Assembly: GCA_905250025.1 (NCBI GenBank)
Contig: CAJNOJ010000237.1
Span: forward strand, 62,001 to 126,000
Length of the DNA: 64,000 bases
Source: Adineta ricciae
Taxonomy: Eukaryota > Rotifera > Eurotatoria > Adinetida > Adinetidae
Direction of reading: 5' to 3'
The translations under genes and the position numbers were made by a program. Of the stretch, positions 45,579-55,952 are shown one piece after another. The stretch's first letter is position 1, and the number at the start of each line of letters is the position of its first letter. The notes beneath the pieces are model-generated. The model searched no databases, had not been told where the DNA came from, and was given only the letters and a program-made list of their open reading frames with translations.

Positions 45579-46077
45579 TACTTTTTATCTATCGTTTTGG
45601 TCAATGGCGCAGTCTGTGGAAAGACAAATGGGCAACTGTCTACCTCGCTTTTACATGTAGATGAAGAGAATGTAATGTGACAATGACACATCTTAAGGTC
45701 AATCTGACGGGAAAAGTTCGTCTAAAGTATATTGAATATCTTTTTCTTGTATTTTGTCGAGACCTTTTGCCCATTGATTTGAAAACCTTTGATTGTGGTC
45801 GCATCGAAATATGAGCAATACCGACTGCGAGATCAGTGGCTTGATAAAATTTTTTGAAAAGCTCTTATGACAAGAGTAGAATGAAAAGAAATGCAGTTGA
45901 GGGTTTAGCGAGTCTGCTTCGACGAGCATTACTTGTTTCAATTTGTATCAAACGTTATCAACAGTTTTTATTATAATCCCTGTATTTACAATAAAATAAA
46001 TCTCATATGTTATATTATTTTATAAAATAACAAGACATAAAAAGGAAATTCAACTCATGATTTTTCATTTAAATGTA
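45579..46077. other. Intergenic, nothing recognised
   Basis: A minus-strand open frame (45699-45941) has no domain. The sequence becomes very AT-rich from 45960 up to the MITE. Confidence 0.4.
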
Positions 46078-46415
46078 ACGGGTGGTCCAGAATAAATGAG
46101 CGCCTGACTATTTTCGCTTTATCTCGGTCAATTTTTGACTTATAGAGTCGTTCTTTGTCTTGAAAGAATCGCCGTCAGATTTCACGCAAAGGCTTTATTT
46201 CCTAATCTCTCAAATATTCTCCATTATTTTCTGACAACCGATACAAGCGATTCGTCCAACTAGCGCAACTTTCCCGAACAACATCCGGACGAATCNTAAC
46301 CGTTGAGAGAGAATTGAACGGCGCGTCTTTCAAAAAAAAAATTGGTTCAATCAGATGAAGCACGAGGAAGATGTCACCGAAATACTTAGGCGCTCATTTA
46401 TCCTGGACCACCCGT
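46078..46415. mobile_element. Tc1/mariner-like MITE (338 bases, TA target)
   Basis: The ends ACGGGTGGTCCAG and CTGGACCACCCGT are the outer part of a 28-base terminal inverted repeat (46078-46105 against 46388-46415) with one mismatch. TA flanks both sides (46076-46077 and 46416-46417). The interior has only broken coding traces and an N at 46296. TA target choice and GGTGGTCC ends fit the Tc1/mariner superfamily. Confidence 0.75.
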
Positions 46416-46417
46416 TA

Positions 46418-48010
46418 ATTTTAACATAATGTTTATTACAAATATATTTACCTATAAATATGAATAGATAAATGAATGCATATTCAATTAATGAAAAATT
46501 TGAATAAGATGTATCGTTCATATATACCAAGCAAAATAAATACAAAAGTTAATAACATTTATACACTAATAATGGGTTGTATGATAACTGAGACAAGATC
46601 TGAAGAGTTCTGCATAGAAAAATAAAATAAAAGCAATCTGGAACTATACTAACAATGCTTGCCGAACACTGCTCGCTTTCTGTAATCACTTAAAATTTTA
46701 TCAAATGAAAAAGGAACTAGCTCAAATTGTATCATCAAATAATAATTTTGGAGTATGCTTTGACATATGATATTATTTTCATAGAGAAATTTCCTTCAAC
46801 TGATTATACTAGGCTTTTTGTTGCTACGGATAAGTAACAATAACATGTAACAATTTTTGTCAATATATTTATGTGTTAAATAATCAGTTTCTCTCATGGG
46901 TGTCATTTTTGCGTTCCGTTCTAAATAAGAACGAGAACTGGGAACGCTGACAATCCCAGTTCCTTTATATTTTATTATATAAATGCCCACCGATTTTATG
47001 TGTTCGATTGTTTTATTTCAGTTTGTGCGAATTAACTGTTGTTCTAAATCTTGTATTGACATTAAAATAGCACAGGTAAGTACTGTTTTTATGAATGAAT
47101 TTATTTTCTTCAGAACATTTCCGAAGATCTATTTACTATACCCTGTACCACACACATAAGATAGACTGACCAAACTAAAACTATCATAAACAGTCCTGGA
47201 GTAATCTATCAATCTTTTGAAGACCAGTTATTAGATTTTGAAAAGAATTTAGCTTTCATATTTGAACTTTTACTTTCTATTTAAAAAAGATGTGAAGTAT
47301 AATATTCTTCAAAACATTTATCATCACCATGTCGTACACGTATATAAATGTTTTTGCTGTGTCATTGTTACTGAGACCAAAATTGAAATATCTTAATAGG
47401 AAACGCATTCAAATTGATAGATAATTATCGTCTTTCATTCTGTTAGATTAGTGAGAAGTTGACTGATTTTATTTAGAAAAGTTGGGATACTTATACATCA
47501 ACACCTGGAAGAAAGTACTTTAGAGATATTGATTACATATCATTATATCTCGCTGAAATCATCTAAATAACACCTGAATATGCTATCAATATTAGCTAAA
47601 TAGTGATATCTATGTCCAGGGATGAACTGTGTGATCCAATCTACGGATTGGGACATATCACATTTTATTTTGAAAAGTTTTGAAGATATGAGTGGAAAAG
47701 AAGATGAGGATACACATTTGTATACTGGACATGGTCCCTCTATAGTAATAAAAAAAGAAGACAAAATAATTTCTGTTATAACAAAATCAACACTCTGATA
47801 TGTGATTCTCCTCCCGAAGTGAATTAAAAATATCCGAAACTGAAAAAAAGCTGAAAGACTACTTCGTTAAAAAGAAAAAAAGTGAGCAGTCCGGGAAAAG
47901 TTAACCTAATTTCTAGTATTCTCTCCGAAATCTATAAGAATAATATTACTCACATCTCTTTAATATTATTCTCTACTCTTTTTATAGGGACAATTATTTC
48001 TCGGAGCATT
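46418..48010. other. Intergenic and probable 5' leader of the tandem membrane-protein locus
   Basis: A TATATAAA at 46976-46983 and a strong donor (CAG|GTAAGTA, intron from 47076) could be promoter and non-coding first exon of the membrane-protein locus. A matching acceptor TTTTTATAG ends at 47987. Between them, no exon could be defined. Confidence 0.35.
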
Positions 48011-49264
48011 ATGGAATTCATAAGAAAATTAGCGTCATACATAAAAAATTTCAATATTTTCCCATCAATTCCGCCATCCAACGATGAGCAGAAACTTCGA
48101 AATCAACGAATTTCCACCAAATTATTTATCCTTGTCTTTATCGTATCATTATTCATCCTTATTCTATACAATTCAATTATTACAGTAACAAAAACAGAGA
48201 TTAAAGAAACACCAACCTACAAACAATACAAAGAACTCGACTCTAAATATTCGACAACACTTAATTGTCCGTGTAAAAAGATCTTAATTGATTATAAGGA
48301 AATTCTTTATGTTAATTTCACATTACACCAAGTATGTTCAAGTTCCTTTGTTACTCCACAATGGATCGAACATTTCTTTTATCGTCCAATATACACTGCT
48401 CAAAACTCTGACGATTTTCGTAACATAGGTAAACATTTATTCGAAGCGTTGACAGCGTTTTGTGATTTGACAAATCGAACAATATTGAATAGTTTGCAAG
48501 AGTTTTATTCAAATCAATACGTTAGTGCAACTATGACATCTTTGCAATTATTTCTCTCACAAATTCGAACATTTATTAATCAGTTCAAATCAATGACAAC
48601 AAACACCTTTCTCCTTTCACTCGACCAGATTTTAAGTTTAGTTCAAAGCAACGCTTTAATATCTGCAAAACATACGAACTATCTCCTGGTGTATAATAGT
48701 ATTCAACAGATTGTTGCGAATACGGTTTCGTATTTAAACTGTACATGTGACGTCTCATCAACTTGTACTACACTAACTTCAATTTCCAAGCATCCAAACC
48801 CTCATCCTATATTTATAGTACCTGGAATACGTCGAGGGTGTTACTTAGTCGAAGCACTTCTTCAATCCACTCTCGAGTGTTTCTATAATCAAACGTGTTT
48901 AAATATAATTCAGTATCATCTTAATTATTCTTCCTCATCGATAAATATAACAATTCTTGATTCGTCATTACCATCGAAATATTCTGTTAATTCAACGATG
49001 AAACAAATGATTGATAATTTAATGATCGAACAATGGATTTATAATGATAGACATGAAAACTATTACAGTCAATGTGCACCAATCGAATGTATTTATAGTT
49101 ATGAAGCAAAGAATAATTTATTATATATTGTGACAACATTATTTGGATTGATTGGTGGTTTAGTAACTGCTTTAAAAATTATTATACCAACAATTGTCAA
49201 TTTCGTAATGAGTAGAATCAGACGAAGAGGAAGACAAGAACGGACACCAAAAAGTAGTAAGTAA
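48011..49264 (+). CDS. Tandem membrane protein unit A
   Basis: From ATG 48011 the unit has a short lead, the conserved block FPSIPPSNDEQKLRNQRIST, a first transmembrane helix (LFILVFIVSLFILILYNSII), an extracellular domain of about 300 residues with paired cysteines (LNCPCKKI, HQVCSSS, LNCTCDVSSTC, RRGCYLVEALLQSTLECFYN) and many N-glycosylation sequons, a second transmembrane helix (LLYIVTTLFGLIGGLVTALK) and a basic tail. The domain is not one I can name, though this build is common in bdelloids. A perfect donor (A|GTAAGT at 49256/49257) overlaps the stop, and an acceptor TTTATAG at 47981-47987 precedes the unit. So the unit may be an internal exon of a longer gene rather than a gene of its own. 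Confidence 0.7.
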   Translation: MEFIRKLASYIKNFNIFPSIPPSNDEQKLRNQRISTKLFILVFIVSLFILILYNSIITVTKTEIKETPTYKQYKELDSKYSTTLNCPCKKILIDYKEILYVNFTLHQVCSSSFVTPQWIEHFFYRPIYTAQNSDDFRNIGKHLFEALTAFCDLTNRTILNSLQEFYSNQYVSATMTSLQLFLSQIRTFINQFKSMTTNTFLLSLDQILSLVQSNALISAKHTNYLLVYNSIQQIVANTVSYLNCTCDVSSTCTTLTSISKHPNPHPIFIVPGIRRGCYLVEALLQSTLECFYNQTCLNIIQYHLNYSSSSINITILDSSLPSKYSVNSTMKQMIDNLMIEQWIYNDRHENYYSQCAPIECIYSYEAKNNLLYIVTTLFGLIGGLVTALKIIIPTIVNFVMSRIRRRGRQERTPKSSK

Positions 49265-49445
49265 ATGTGTTTTCCTTTCGTATGTTTTGCAGAAGGAGAA
49301 ATTGATGAAAATGATTGTTTTGTACAATGAGACGTTTTCTGTATAGTAAATTAAGTAGATTATTGAAGAGGGTAATTTTTAATAACTAAAATTTTACCTT
49401 CTTTAAGAAAATACATCGGAGTTCCATCTTCTTTTAGGGATCGAC

Positions 49446-50720
49446 ATGAATCAACGAACTCACCCTTTAATTCTATTTAAAAAGTATGTTAACACTTTGA
49501 ATCTTTTTCCATCCATTCCACCATCCAACGATGAGCAGAAACTTCGAAATCAACGAATTTCCACCAAATTATTTATCCTTGTCTTTATCGTATCATTATT
49601 CATCCTTATTCTATACAATTCAATTATTACAATAACAAAAACAGAGATTAAGGAAACACCAACCTACAAACAATACAAAGAGCTCGACTCTAAATATTCG
49701 ACAACACTTAATTGTCCATGTAAAAAGATCTTAATTGATTATAATGAAATCCTTTATGTTAATTTCACATTACATCAAGTATGTTCAAGTTTCTTTGTCA
49801 CACAAGAATGGATTAACTATCTTTCTCTTTCTCGTGGAAGCGAAAACATGGTTAACCAGGACTTTCGAATGTTAGGCCCATTAGCATTTCAAGCACTAAA
49901 GTCGCTTTGTGAATTAGCTAGTCGAACAATCTTCAATGGTTTGATACACTTTTATTCAAATCAATATTTCAGTGCAGGTGTGACATCTCGCGAATTATTT
50001 CAAACACATATTGAAACATTTATTGAGGAATTTAAGTCGACAACTACAAAGAATTTTCTTCTTTCATTCGATATCGCATTGAGTATGATTCATACAAATG
50101 CTCTACTATCTGCACGATTGACGAACTACAGACTCGTAGGAAAAACGTCACCTGGATCTGGAGTTGATTCAATTTCAAAATCATACTTGCGATGTCATTG
50201 TCACCTATCAGCAACATGTATCGAACGCAGTACAATTTACAACATGCCTAATCCAGCACCGATGCTTTTTGTACCTGGATTTTATCGAGGATGTGGTGTA
50301 GTCGAAGCACTTCTTCAATCTACACTTGAGTGTTTCTACAATCAAACTTGTCTGAATAGACTTCACTACTTTTTTAACAATCGTATCAAGAAGAATATCA
50401 CAGCTCTGGATGCAACATTGCCATCTAACTATTCTATTAATTCAACAATAAAACACATAATTAATACATTAATGATTGAAAAATGGAATCAGTTTAGTAA
50501 ATACGATAATTATTACAGTCAATGTGCGCCAATTCTATGTACTTATACTTATGAAGCAAAGAATAATTTATTGTATATTGTGACAACATTATTTGGATTG
50601 ATTGGTGGTTTAGTAACTGCTTTAAAAATTATTATACCAACAATTGTCAATTTCGTAACGAGTAGAATCAGACGAAGGGGAAGACAAGAACGGACACCAG
50701 AGTCAGGTGAGAGAAAATGA
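49446..50720 (+). CDS. Tandem membrane protein unit B
   Basis: Same architecture as unit A: SIPPSNDEQKLRNQRISTKL, TM1, a cysteine-rich glycosylated domain (HCHLSATC, RGCGVVEALLQSTLECF) and TM2 with a basic end. It is nearly the same as unit A in the first 110 and last 70 residues, but clearly diverged in the middle of the extracellular domain. Two readings are possible. ATG 49446 gives a 424-residue protein. Or an acceptor TTTTAG (ending 49437) and a donor G|GTGAG (50706/50707), both phase 1, make it an internal exon joined to units A and C. The frame passes through both junctions without a stop. Confidence 0.7.
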   Translation: MNQRTHPLILFKKYVNTLNLFPSIPPSNDEQKLRNQRISTKLFILVFIVSLFILILYNSIITITKTEIKETPTYKQYKELDSKYSTTLNCPCKKILIDYNEILYVNFTLHQVCSSFFVTQEWINYLSLSRGSENMVNQDFRMLGPLAFQALKSLCELASRTIFNGLIHFYSNQYFSAGVTSRELFQTHIETFIEEFKSTTTKNFLLSFDIALSMIHTNALLSARLTNYRLVGKTSPGSGVDSISKSYLRCHCHLSATCIERSTIYNMPNPAPMLFVPGFYRGCGVVEALLQSTLECFYNQTCLNRLHYFFNNRIKKNITALDATLPSNYSINSTIKHIINTLMIEKWNQFSKYDNYYSQCAPILCTYTYEAKNNLLYIVTTLFGLIGGLVTALKIIIPTIVNFVTSRIRRRGRQERTPESGERK

Positions 50721-50854
50721 AATCATATCTAAATATCTGCATATTTTCGATATCATAAATGGAAACGTTGAATATATCCTATATTTAAAAGATAAACTGT
50801 TGCAAAGCAGCAATGAAACAGAAATATTCACTATATCTGTACGGATTGTAAAAA

Positions 50855-52150
50855 ATGAATTTTTGCGTTTCATTTTCAGAAACAAATAATGACGAGCAAA
50901 GTCTATCAATATTGCAAAAGGCGATCAATTCTATAAAAACAATTAATCTTTTTCCATCAATTCCACCATCCAACGACGAACAGGAACTTCGAAATCAACG
51001 AATTTCTACAAAATTATTTATCCTTGTCTTTATCGTATCATTATTCATCCTTATTCTATACAATTCAATTATTACAATAACAAAAACAGAGATTAAGGAA
51101 ACACCAACATATAAACAATATAAGGAATTAGACTCTAAATATTCGACAACACTTAATTGTCCATGTAAAAGGATCTTAATTGATTATAAGGAAATTCTTT
51201 ATGTTAATTTCACATTACATCAAGTATGTTCAAGTTTCTTCGTTACTCAAGATTGGTTCAAATATATTGGTGTTCACGATGGTTCTGGTCATGTAGCTCA
51301 TCAAGACTTTCGATTATTTGGTACATTGATATTTCAGGGACTGAAAGCATCTTGTGAGTTATCCAATCAAGCAATATCAAGCAGCTTGTTACAGTTTTAT
51401 TCGAATCAATATGTCAGTGCAAGTATGACATCTTTGAAATTGTTTTCATTACAGATTAAAACATTTATCGATCAAGTTAAATCAATAACAACAAACCATT
51501 TCCTTATTTCATTTGATCTAATAAGGCGTATAATTCAGAGCAATGATATATTTTCTGGGCGATTAACAAACTATGAATTTAGAAAACAATTATTTAATGG
51601 AGCATTAACGGCTCTTCCTGACTCTTACAATAGTTGTCGTTGTCATACTACACCAACATGTACTGCAGAAGGTTTTATTTATCAGTATAATAGTTCAAAA
51701 CAGTTATTTACTGTCCCGGGAATACATCGTGGTTGTTATATTGTCGAAGCACTTCTTCAATCTAATCTTAAGTGTTTCTATAGTCAAACGTGTTTGGATG
51801 ACATTCAGTTTTACCTTAATCACTCCTCTCGAATAAATATCACTACTCTTGATTCATCATTACCAACGAACTATGCTATTAATTCAACGATAAAACAAAT
51901 GATTAATAATTTAATGATCGAACGATGGATTTATAATGATAGACATGAAAATTATTATAATCAATGTGCACCAATCGAATGTATTTATAGTTATGAAACA
52001 AGGAATAATTTAGTTTATATATTAACAGCATTATTTGGACTAGTTGGCGGATTAATAACTGTTTTAAAGATTGTTATACCAAGATTGGTAGCATTCATCA
52101 GATGGATTACGTTAAAATGCAAAAGAAGAAAAATTAATCCAATGTCCTAA
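50855..52150 (+). CDS. Tandem membrane protein unit C
   Basis: Third unit with the same layout (SIPPSNDEQELRNQRISTKL, TM1, cysteine-rich domain with CRCHTTPTC and HRGCYIVEALLQSNLKCF, then TM2 VYILTALFGLVGGLITVLK) and a basic tail (KCKRRKINPMS) before a true stop. ATG 50855 reads straight through a good acceptor (TTTTCAG ending 50879), so it may be a false start. With the acceptor, the exon begins in phase 1 and connects in frame to unit B through a 173-base intron. It is the most diverged of the three, and no donor overlaps its stop, as expected for a terminal exon. Confidence 0.7.
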   Translation: MNFCVSFSETNNDEQSLSILQKAINSIKTINLFPSIPPSNDEQELRNQRISTKLFILVFIVSLFILILYNSIITITKTEIKETPTYKQYKELDSKYSTTLNCPCKRILIDYKEILYVNFTLHQVCSSFFVTQDWFKYIGVHDGSGHVAHQDFRLFGTLIFQGLKASCELSNQAISSSLLQFYSNQYVSASMTSLKLFSLQIKTFIDQVKSITTNHFLISFDLIRRIIQSNDIFSGRLTNYEFRKQLFNGALTALPDSYNSCRCHTTPTCTAEGFIYQYNSSKQLFTVPGIHRGCYIVEALLQSNLKCFYSQTCLDDIQFYLNHSSRINITTLDSSLPTNYAINSTIKQMINNLMIERWIYNDRHENYYNQCAPIECIYSYETRNNLVYILTALFGLVGGLITVLKIVIPRLVAFIRWITLKCKRRKINPMS

Positions 52151-52649
52151 ACTGTCAAAACTTGACTTTTAGAGTTTAAAAAAAGTATTCAGTGTATAAT
52201 TTTCAATAAAAACTCGAAACTGTAATATACCTGTGATATTTCATGCTTTTAATTGTGGATAAGTAGATGAGAGCATAGGTCTTAGATAATTCTATTTTCC
52301 ACACCCTCAAAATGCACTATCGAAAGAAAGAACGATGAGAAGAAAGCTAAAAGTGTACTGACGACACTTCTGACTTATCAGCACGTCTGGAAAATTTGTG
52401 TAAGAATAAATATAACGACAAATACATAGACGACACTGATCCTCGCTCTATGATCCGCGATTCAGAAGTTCTAATGAGTCAATTGATGTTCTAATATACT
52501 TTTGTGCATTTTCAGCTGAAGATATACCAACAAAGATTGTTCTGCTCCTACTGCCCAAGTGCAAGTCTTTTAGGTATTTACCAAGAACACAGAAGAAAAT
52601 ATTTTGGTATGTGACTAGTTTCCAACATAGACGTTGGAAAAAAACAATA
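52151..52649. other. Intergenic, nothing recognised
   Basis: Contains the 3' flank of unit C (AATAAA at about 52204) and short frames on the minus strand with no domain. Confidence 0.4.
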
Positions 52650-52917
52650 TTAACCCTAGTACTATACCAACCAGGGTCCAAATGGACCCTGTTATTGAAA
52701 AGCAAGAAAATACTGTAAAAATCTTTTTTTTCATGGATGGAAGCATGAAAGACATTGCGAATAATGTATAGTTGTCTCGTTTGAAAGAAATACATGTTTG
52801 ATAGAATGTCATTCTACTATGCACATATTTTCCTTTCCTTTCTTATCATCAGTATTTATGAATAAATCAAACAATTTCTATCACTATTCTCGATTTCTTT
52901 TCATGACTCAAGTATGT
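52650..52917. mobile_element. Truncated piggyBac-like MITE copy
   Basis: Starts TTAA-CCCTAGTACT and then follows the complete copy at 54982 closely for about 265 bases, including the sub-terminal palindrome GGGTCCA-AA-TGGACCC. It is cut at the N at 52918, after which the sequence is unrelated. The lost end may be an assembly effect. Confidence 0.7.
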
Positions 52918-52918
52918 N

Positions 52919-53199
52919 AAAAGAAAATAGTTGTTAACCGTGTGATTTCGAGTGACATTCCATATTTGAAAGTTGAAATGACCAAGATTGACAATGATCA
53001 GAAGAGTTTAAACATTGAAGTCCAAGATAAGATTCAATTGGAATCGATTTTGAATGATAAGAATCACATAGATGAGAGGATTTATCTGATAATGCCAATG
53101 TCACTAAGAATTCCATCGAAATTTTATTCAAATCATTGGATTTCAAACGACGCCATGTTATCGAAACTCCTCGATAACCAATATCTGTTAGATTTATGA
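52919..53199 (+). other. Coding-like fragment, unrecognised
   Basis: The frame following the N has gene-like codon use (DNDQKSLNIEVQDKIQLES, then MSLRIPSKFYSNHWISND) but no start, domain or splice context. It may be the 3' end of a gene whose start was lost at the assembly gap. A frame on the other strand covers the same bases and is less convincing. Confidence 0.25.
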
Positions 53200-53331
53200 T
53201 GCATTCAACACTAGACAAGAAATAAATGAGATTTAACAAAATATTCATTTCTTCTTTTATTCAAATTTAACCGCTTTTTTATTCGAGTTTATTCATCGAA
53301 AGCGAAGATTAGTTTTGTTCAGAGCCTCCAA

Positions 53332-53745
53332 TCATGCCGTTTTCAACGGATGTATGTTGGGGAATATTTCTGACAAGAAGTAAAGGTCAAATTCAATTCG
53401 GAGTCGATATTTAGCGATGTAAGAGGATATCGATGTTATTTGAATCAGATTTAGCAACAATAATATCAAGTTTAGAATCCAAGTGCACATCGATATCGAC
53501 CACTATGTGTGACTCAAGAGCCCGTTGCGTAAGTGACTTGGTCAAGAAATGTGCCATTGCTTGCGTTGAAAAGAACTCCGACGTCATTCCAACCGCGATT
53601 TGCAATGACAAGATCAGGTTTTGAGTCCATGTTAAAATCCGCTACTGCGATTGACTGTCGGTTCAGAGCAGTTTCATAAGTGACTTGATAAAAAAATGCA
53701 TCAGTGAAATGAAAGGTGGAACCTATGTGATTATTTAGTAGAAGC
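53332..53745 (-). pseudogene. FG-GAP/VCBS repeat protein relic
   Basis: On the minus strand the sequence reads LLNNHIGSTFHF, then SIAVADFNMDSKPDLVIANR and GVLFNASNGTFLDQVTYATG. After a break and frame change it continues with VVDIDVHLDSKLDIIVAKSD and SNNIDILL. The DFNxDxxxDLVIAN block is the calcium-binding core of FG-GAP/VCBS repeats, used in extracellular propeller proteins and very common in bdelloids. A stop after TYATGS and at least one frameshift show decay. Confidence 0.7.
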
Positions 53746-53756
53746 GATATTTTCTG

Positions 53757-53948
53757 TTAGATCGAGAGATATAAATAATGAACTATTTCTTTTGTCGTGT
53801 TTGGTTTATTAGCATGAGTTGTTATCCTCTCTAATAATATTGTTCTCGTTGGGTGTCGAAATTCAGTTATTCTTTTAAGGAGAACTGCTTGGATAAAAAT
53901 GCCGATAGTCAACATCGAGGCAATAAGAAATAGTAACATGCCGCACAT
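53757..53948 (-). CDS. Possible signal-anchor exon of the FG-GAP relic
   Basis: A 63-codon frame upstream of the FG-GAP relic on the same strand starts MCGMLLFLIASMLTIGIFIQ and continues with a basic segment. A single N-terminal membrane anchor is a usual start of bdelloid FG-GAP proteins. No donor joining it in frame to the relic was confirmed. Confidence 0.25.
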   Translation of the reverse strand: MCGMLLFLIASMLTIGIFIQAVLLKRITEFRHPTRTILLERITTHANKPNTTKEIVHYLYLSI

Positions 53949-54740
53949 TATCTTTTATTTTAGATGAAGACAATATCTAATACAGTAATAGTAATTAATA
54001 TTATTTTCGTTAGTCAATACCATCTACATACATTGGAAACGTATTTCTCGACACCTTCGTTATTTCTGTCATCAAACAATATACCACTTCCAATGTATTC
54101 ATAGAACGTTTCGAGGTCTCAAGGATGAGTAATGATCCTCAGTGACTACGTTTAAATCTATCAAAAAGTGTTCTTGTGAGATGGTCTCAACCGATTTCAA
54201 TATATGAGACAGAAAATTTTCCAGTTTCTAAATTTGATAATTTTTAACATTTCTTTTTTGTTCACGCTTCAAATTCTGAATAAGCATCTCGATATTTCCT
54301 ATACAAAAGATTTTAGCACCAAGATATTCGCATATATTAGTTCTCAAAGAACTGCGTTAACAAGTTATCTGATGTCCTTTATTAAAGGAAAATAAAATAA
54401 ATGACAACAAAAACTGTCAATACAACGATGCAATTCCAGTTGAGCCAGAAATGCGCACAGCATTACCTAGAATGACAATGGAAGAGATCAAAGATAAATG
54501 AATGGAGGTTATCAAGAAGATTAAGATAAATTACCAAGTTATGAAGAAACGATCATTTTTTTAAAATCATCAATAACTGGAATGGCTTGTACGAATGAAG
54601 TTTGAAATAAACAATCAAATAAATTCGAAAAATTCTTTTTCTTGTTTCTCATTGCATATAAGACTAAACCGGCTACCAAATGAACGTTGTTCGTTTTGTA
54701 TAACAATTCACAAGTTCGACTTCGACTTGAATTGATTCGA
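53949..54740. other. Intergenic with minor coding traces
   Basis: A short piece near 54420-54500 (plus) reads VEPEMRTALPRMTMEEIKD before a stop and looks like a gene remnant, but it is too short to assign. Nothing else seen. Confidence 0.35.
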
Positions 54741-54980
54741 TCATAACCATTGCAGCTTGCAACTCGTAGACAAGTAAAAGACTTTATTTGTCAAAACGTG
54801 CGTGGAAAATTCTGCTGATCCTTCATCGATTTGTTCCATAGTTGGTAAATATCGAGAATCGAAGCTTATGTTCGACGTTGTAGCTTCCACAACAGCAACA
54901 TGAGAATAAATTCGTTTTTCTCTAATCTTCTTCCAAGTTGGATCGAAGTTCGATGATGAAGGACGAGGTAAGACTAACAT
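54741..54980 (-). other. Coding-like fragment, unrecognised
   Basis: The minus-strand frame has coding character (LPRPSSSNFDPTWKKIREKR, ISFDSRYLPTMEQIDEGSAE) and ends at a stop. Its upstream side is cut by the piggyBac-like MITE that starts at 54982, so it is probably the downstream part of a gene broken by that insertion. No known domain. Confidence 0.35.
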
Positions 54981-54981
54981 A

Positions 54982-55526
54982 TTAACCCTAGTACTACCAT
55001 AGCCAGGGTCTAAATGGATCCTGTTATTGAGATGCTAGAAAATACTGTAAAATCTTTTTTTTTCATGGATGGAAGTATGAAAGACATTGTAAATAATGTA
55101 TAGTTGTCTCGTTTGAAAGAAATACATGTTTGATAGAATATCATTCTACTATGCACATATTTTCCTTTCCTTTCTTATCATCAGTATTTATGAATAAATC
55201 AAACAATTTCTATCACTATTCTCGATTTCTTTTCATGACTCAAGTATGTTCTATGGCGTTCTTCTTACGTCAAGTGACAGAAAACTTTCTAACACATGCC
55301 GCGCAAATGTTCCGAGCCTGTATGAAAACAACATAGTATGAAACGCGTTTTTTGTATTAATTGTTCTAAATAAACAAAACCTATTAGTCTAGTCTTTTTT
55401 GATTGACTAATACTTAAAAACAACCCAGTTTTAATCAGACGCTTGTTGAAAAGAGAGAAAAAATATTTTTCTCAAAATGTATTCTATTTTTATCGCTAAA
55501 AGTAGGCTAGGGAGTACTAGGGTTAA
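54982..55526. mobile_element. Complete piggyBac-like MITE (545 bases, TTAA target)
   Basis: TTAA-CCCTAGTACT at 54982-54995 and AGTACTAGGG-TTAA at 55513-55526 form a perfect 10-base terminal inverted repeat inside a TTAA duplication, the hallmark of the piggyBac superfamily. A sub-terminal imperfect palindrome (GGGTCTA-AA-TGGATCC) follows the left end. A short open frame inside (from 55130) does not resemble a transposase. A second, truncated copy lies at 52650. Confidence 0.85.
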
Positions 55527-55617
55527 GGATATGCATATATTCTTCCATATACTGGCAATTGTTTTCGAAAAACTCATTTCGTTTGTTAACATTTTTATTC
55601 CATAGAATTAAAGTACG

Positions 55618-55947
55618 TGTTATGGCACGTAATATGACGTACCATAAGATGATTCATGACATAGGGTCTTTTCCATATGTTCGCTCTCTTTCTTCTCTTA
55701 TATACATATGATTACTATAGATATCACTCATTCGCAATCCTAATAGGGATTTCCCAAGGAGCTTCATCTAGATTTCTTTCCTTTTAATAACATCTTTGGA
55801 ATTTTACAAGATTAGATGAAATCTATCTAGTATATTCTAACTAGGTGTGTGGCATACTATATAAATAGCTCTCGTCTTTTTATGGAAGTTCGTCTTGTTG
55901 TACGATTTTAAAATAAACTAGTTCTATCACACTATACGGACCTAACA
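55618..55947. mobile_element. Solo LTR of a retrotransposon (330 bases)
   Basis: Begins TGTTA and ends TAACA, and is flanked on both sides by GTACG (55613-55617 and 55948-55952), an exact 5-base target duplication. It contains a TATA box (TATATAAATAG near 55857-55867) and a polyadenylation signal (AATAAA, 55912-55917) in the right order for an LTR in plus orientation. No internal gag or pol lies beside it, so it is a solo LTR left by recombination between the two LTRs. Confidence 0.75.
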
Positions 55948-55952
55948 GTACG

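Larger units (their letters stand above)
47988..52150 (+). repeat. Threefold tandem duplication with symmetric phase-1 exon borders
   Basis: Three copies of about 1.27 kb (47988-49256, 49438-50706 and 50880-52150) are separated by 181 and 173 bases. All borders have splice sites in phase 1. The first 110 codons and the last 70 are strongly conserved; the middle is variable. This fits exon duplication or a concerted tandem gene family with shared ends. Confidence 0.75.
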
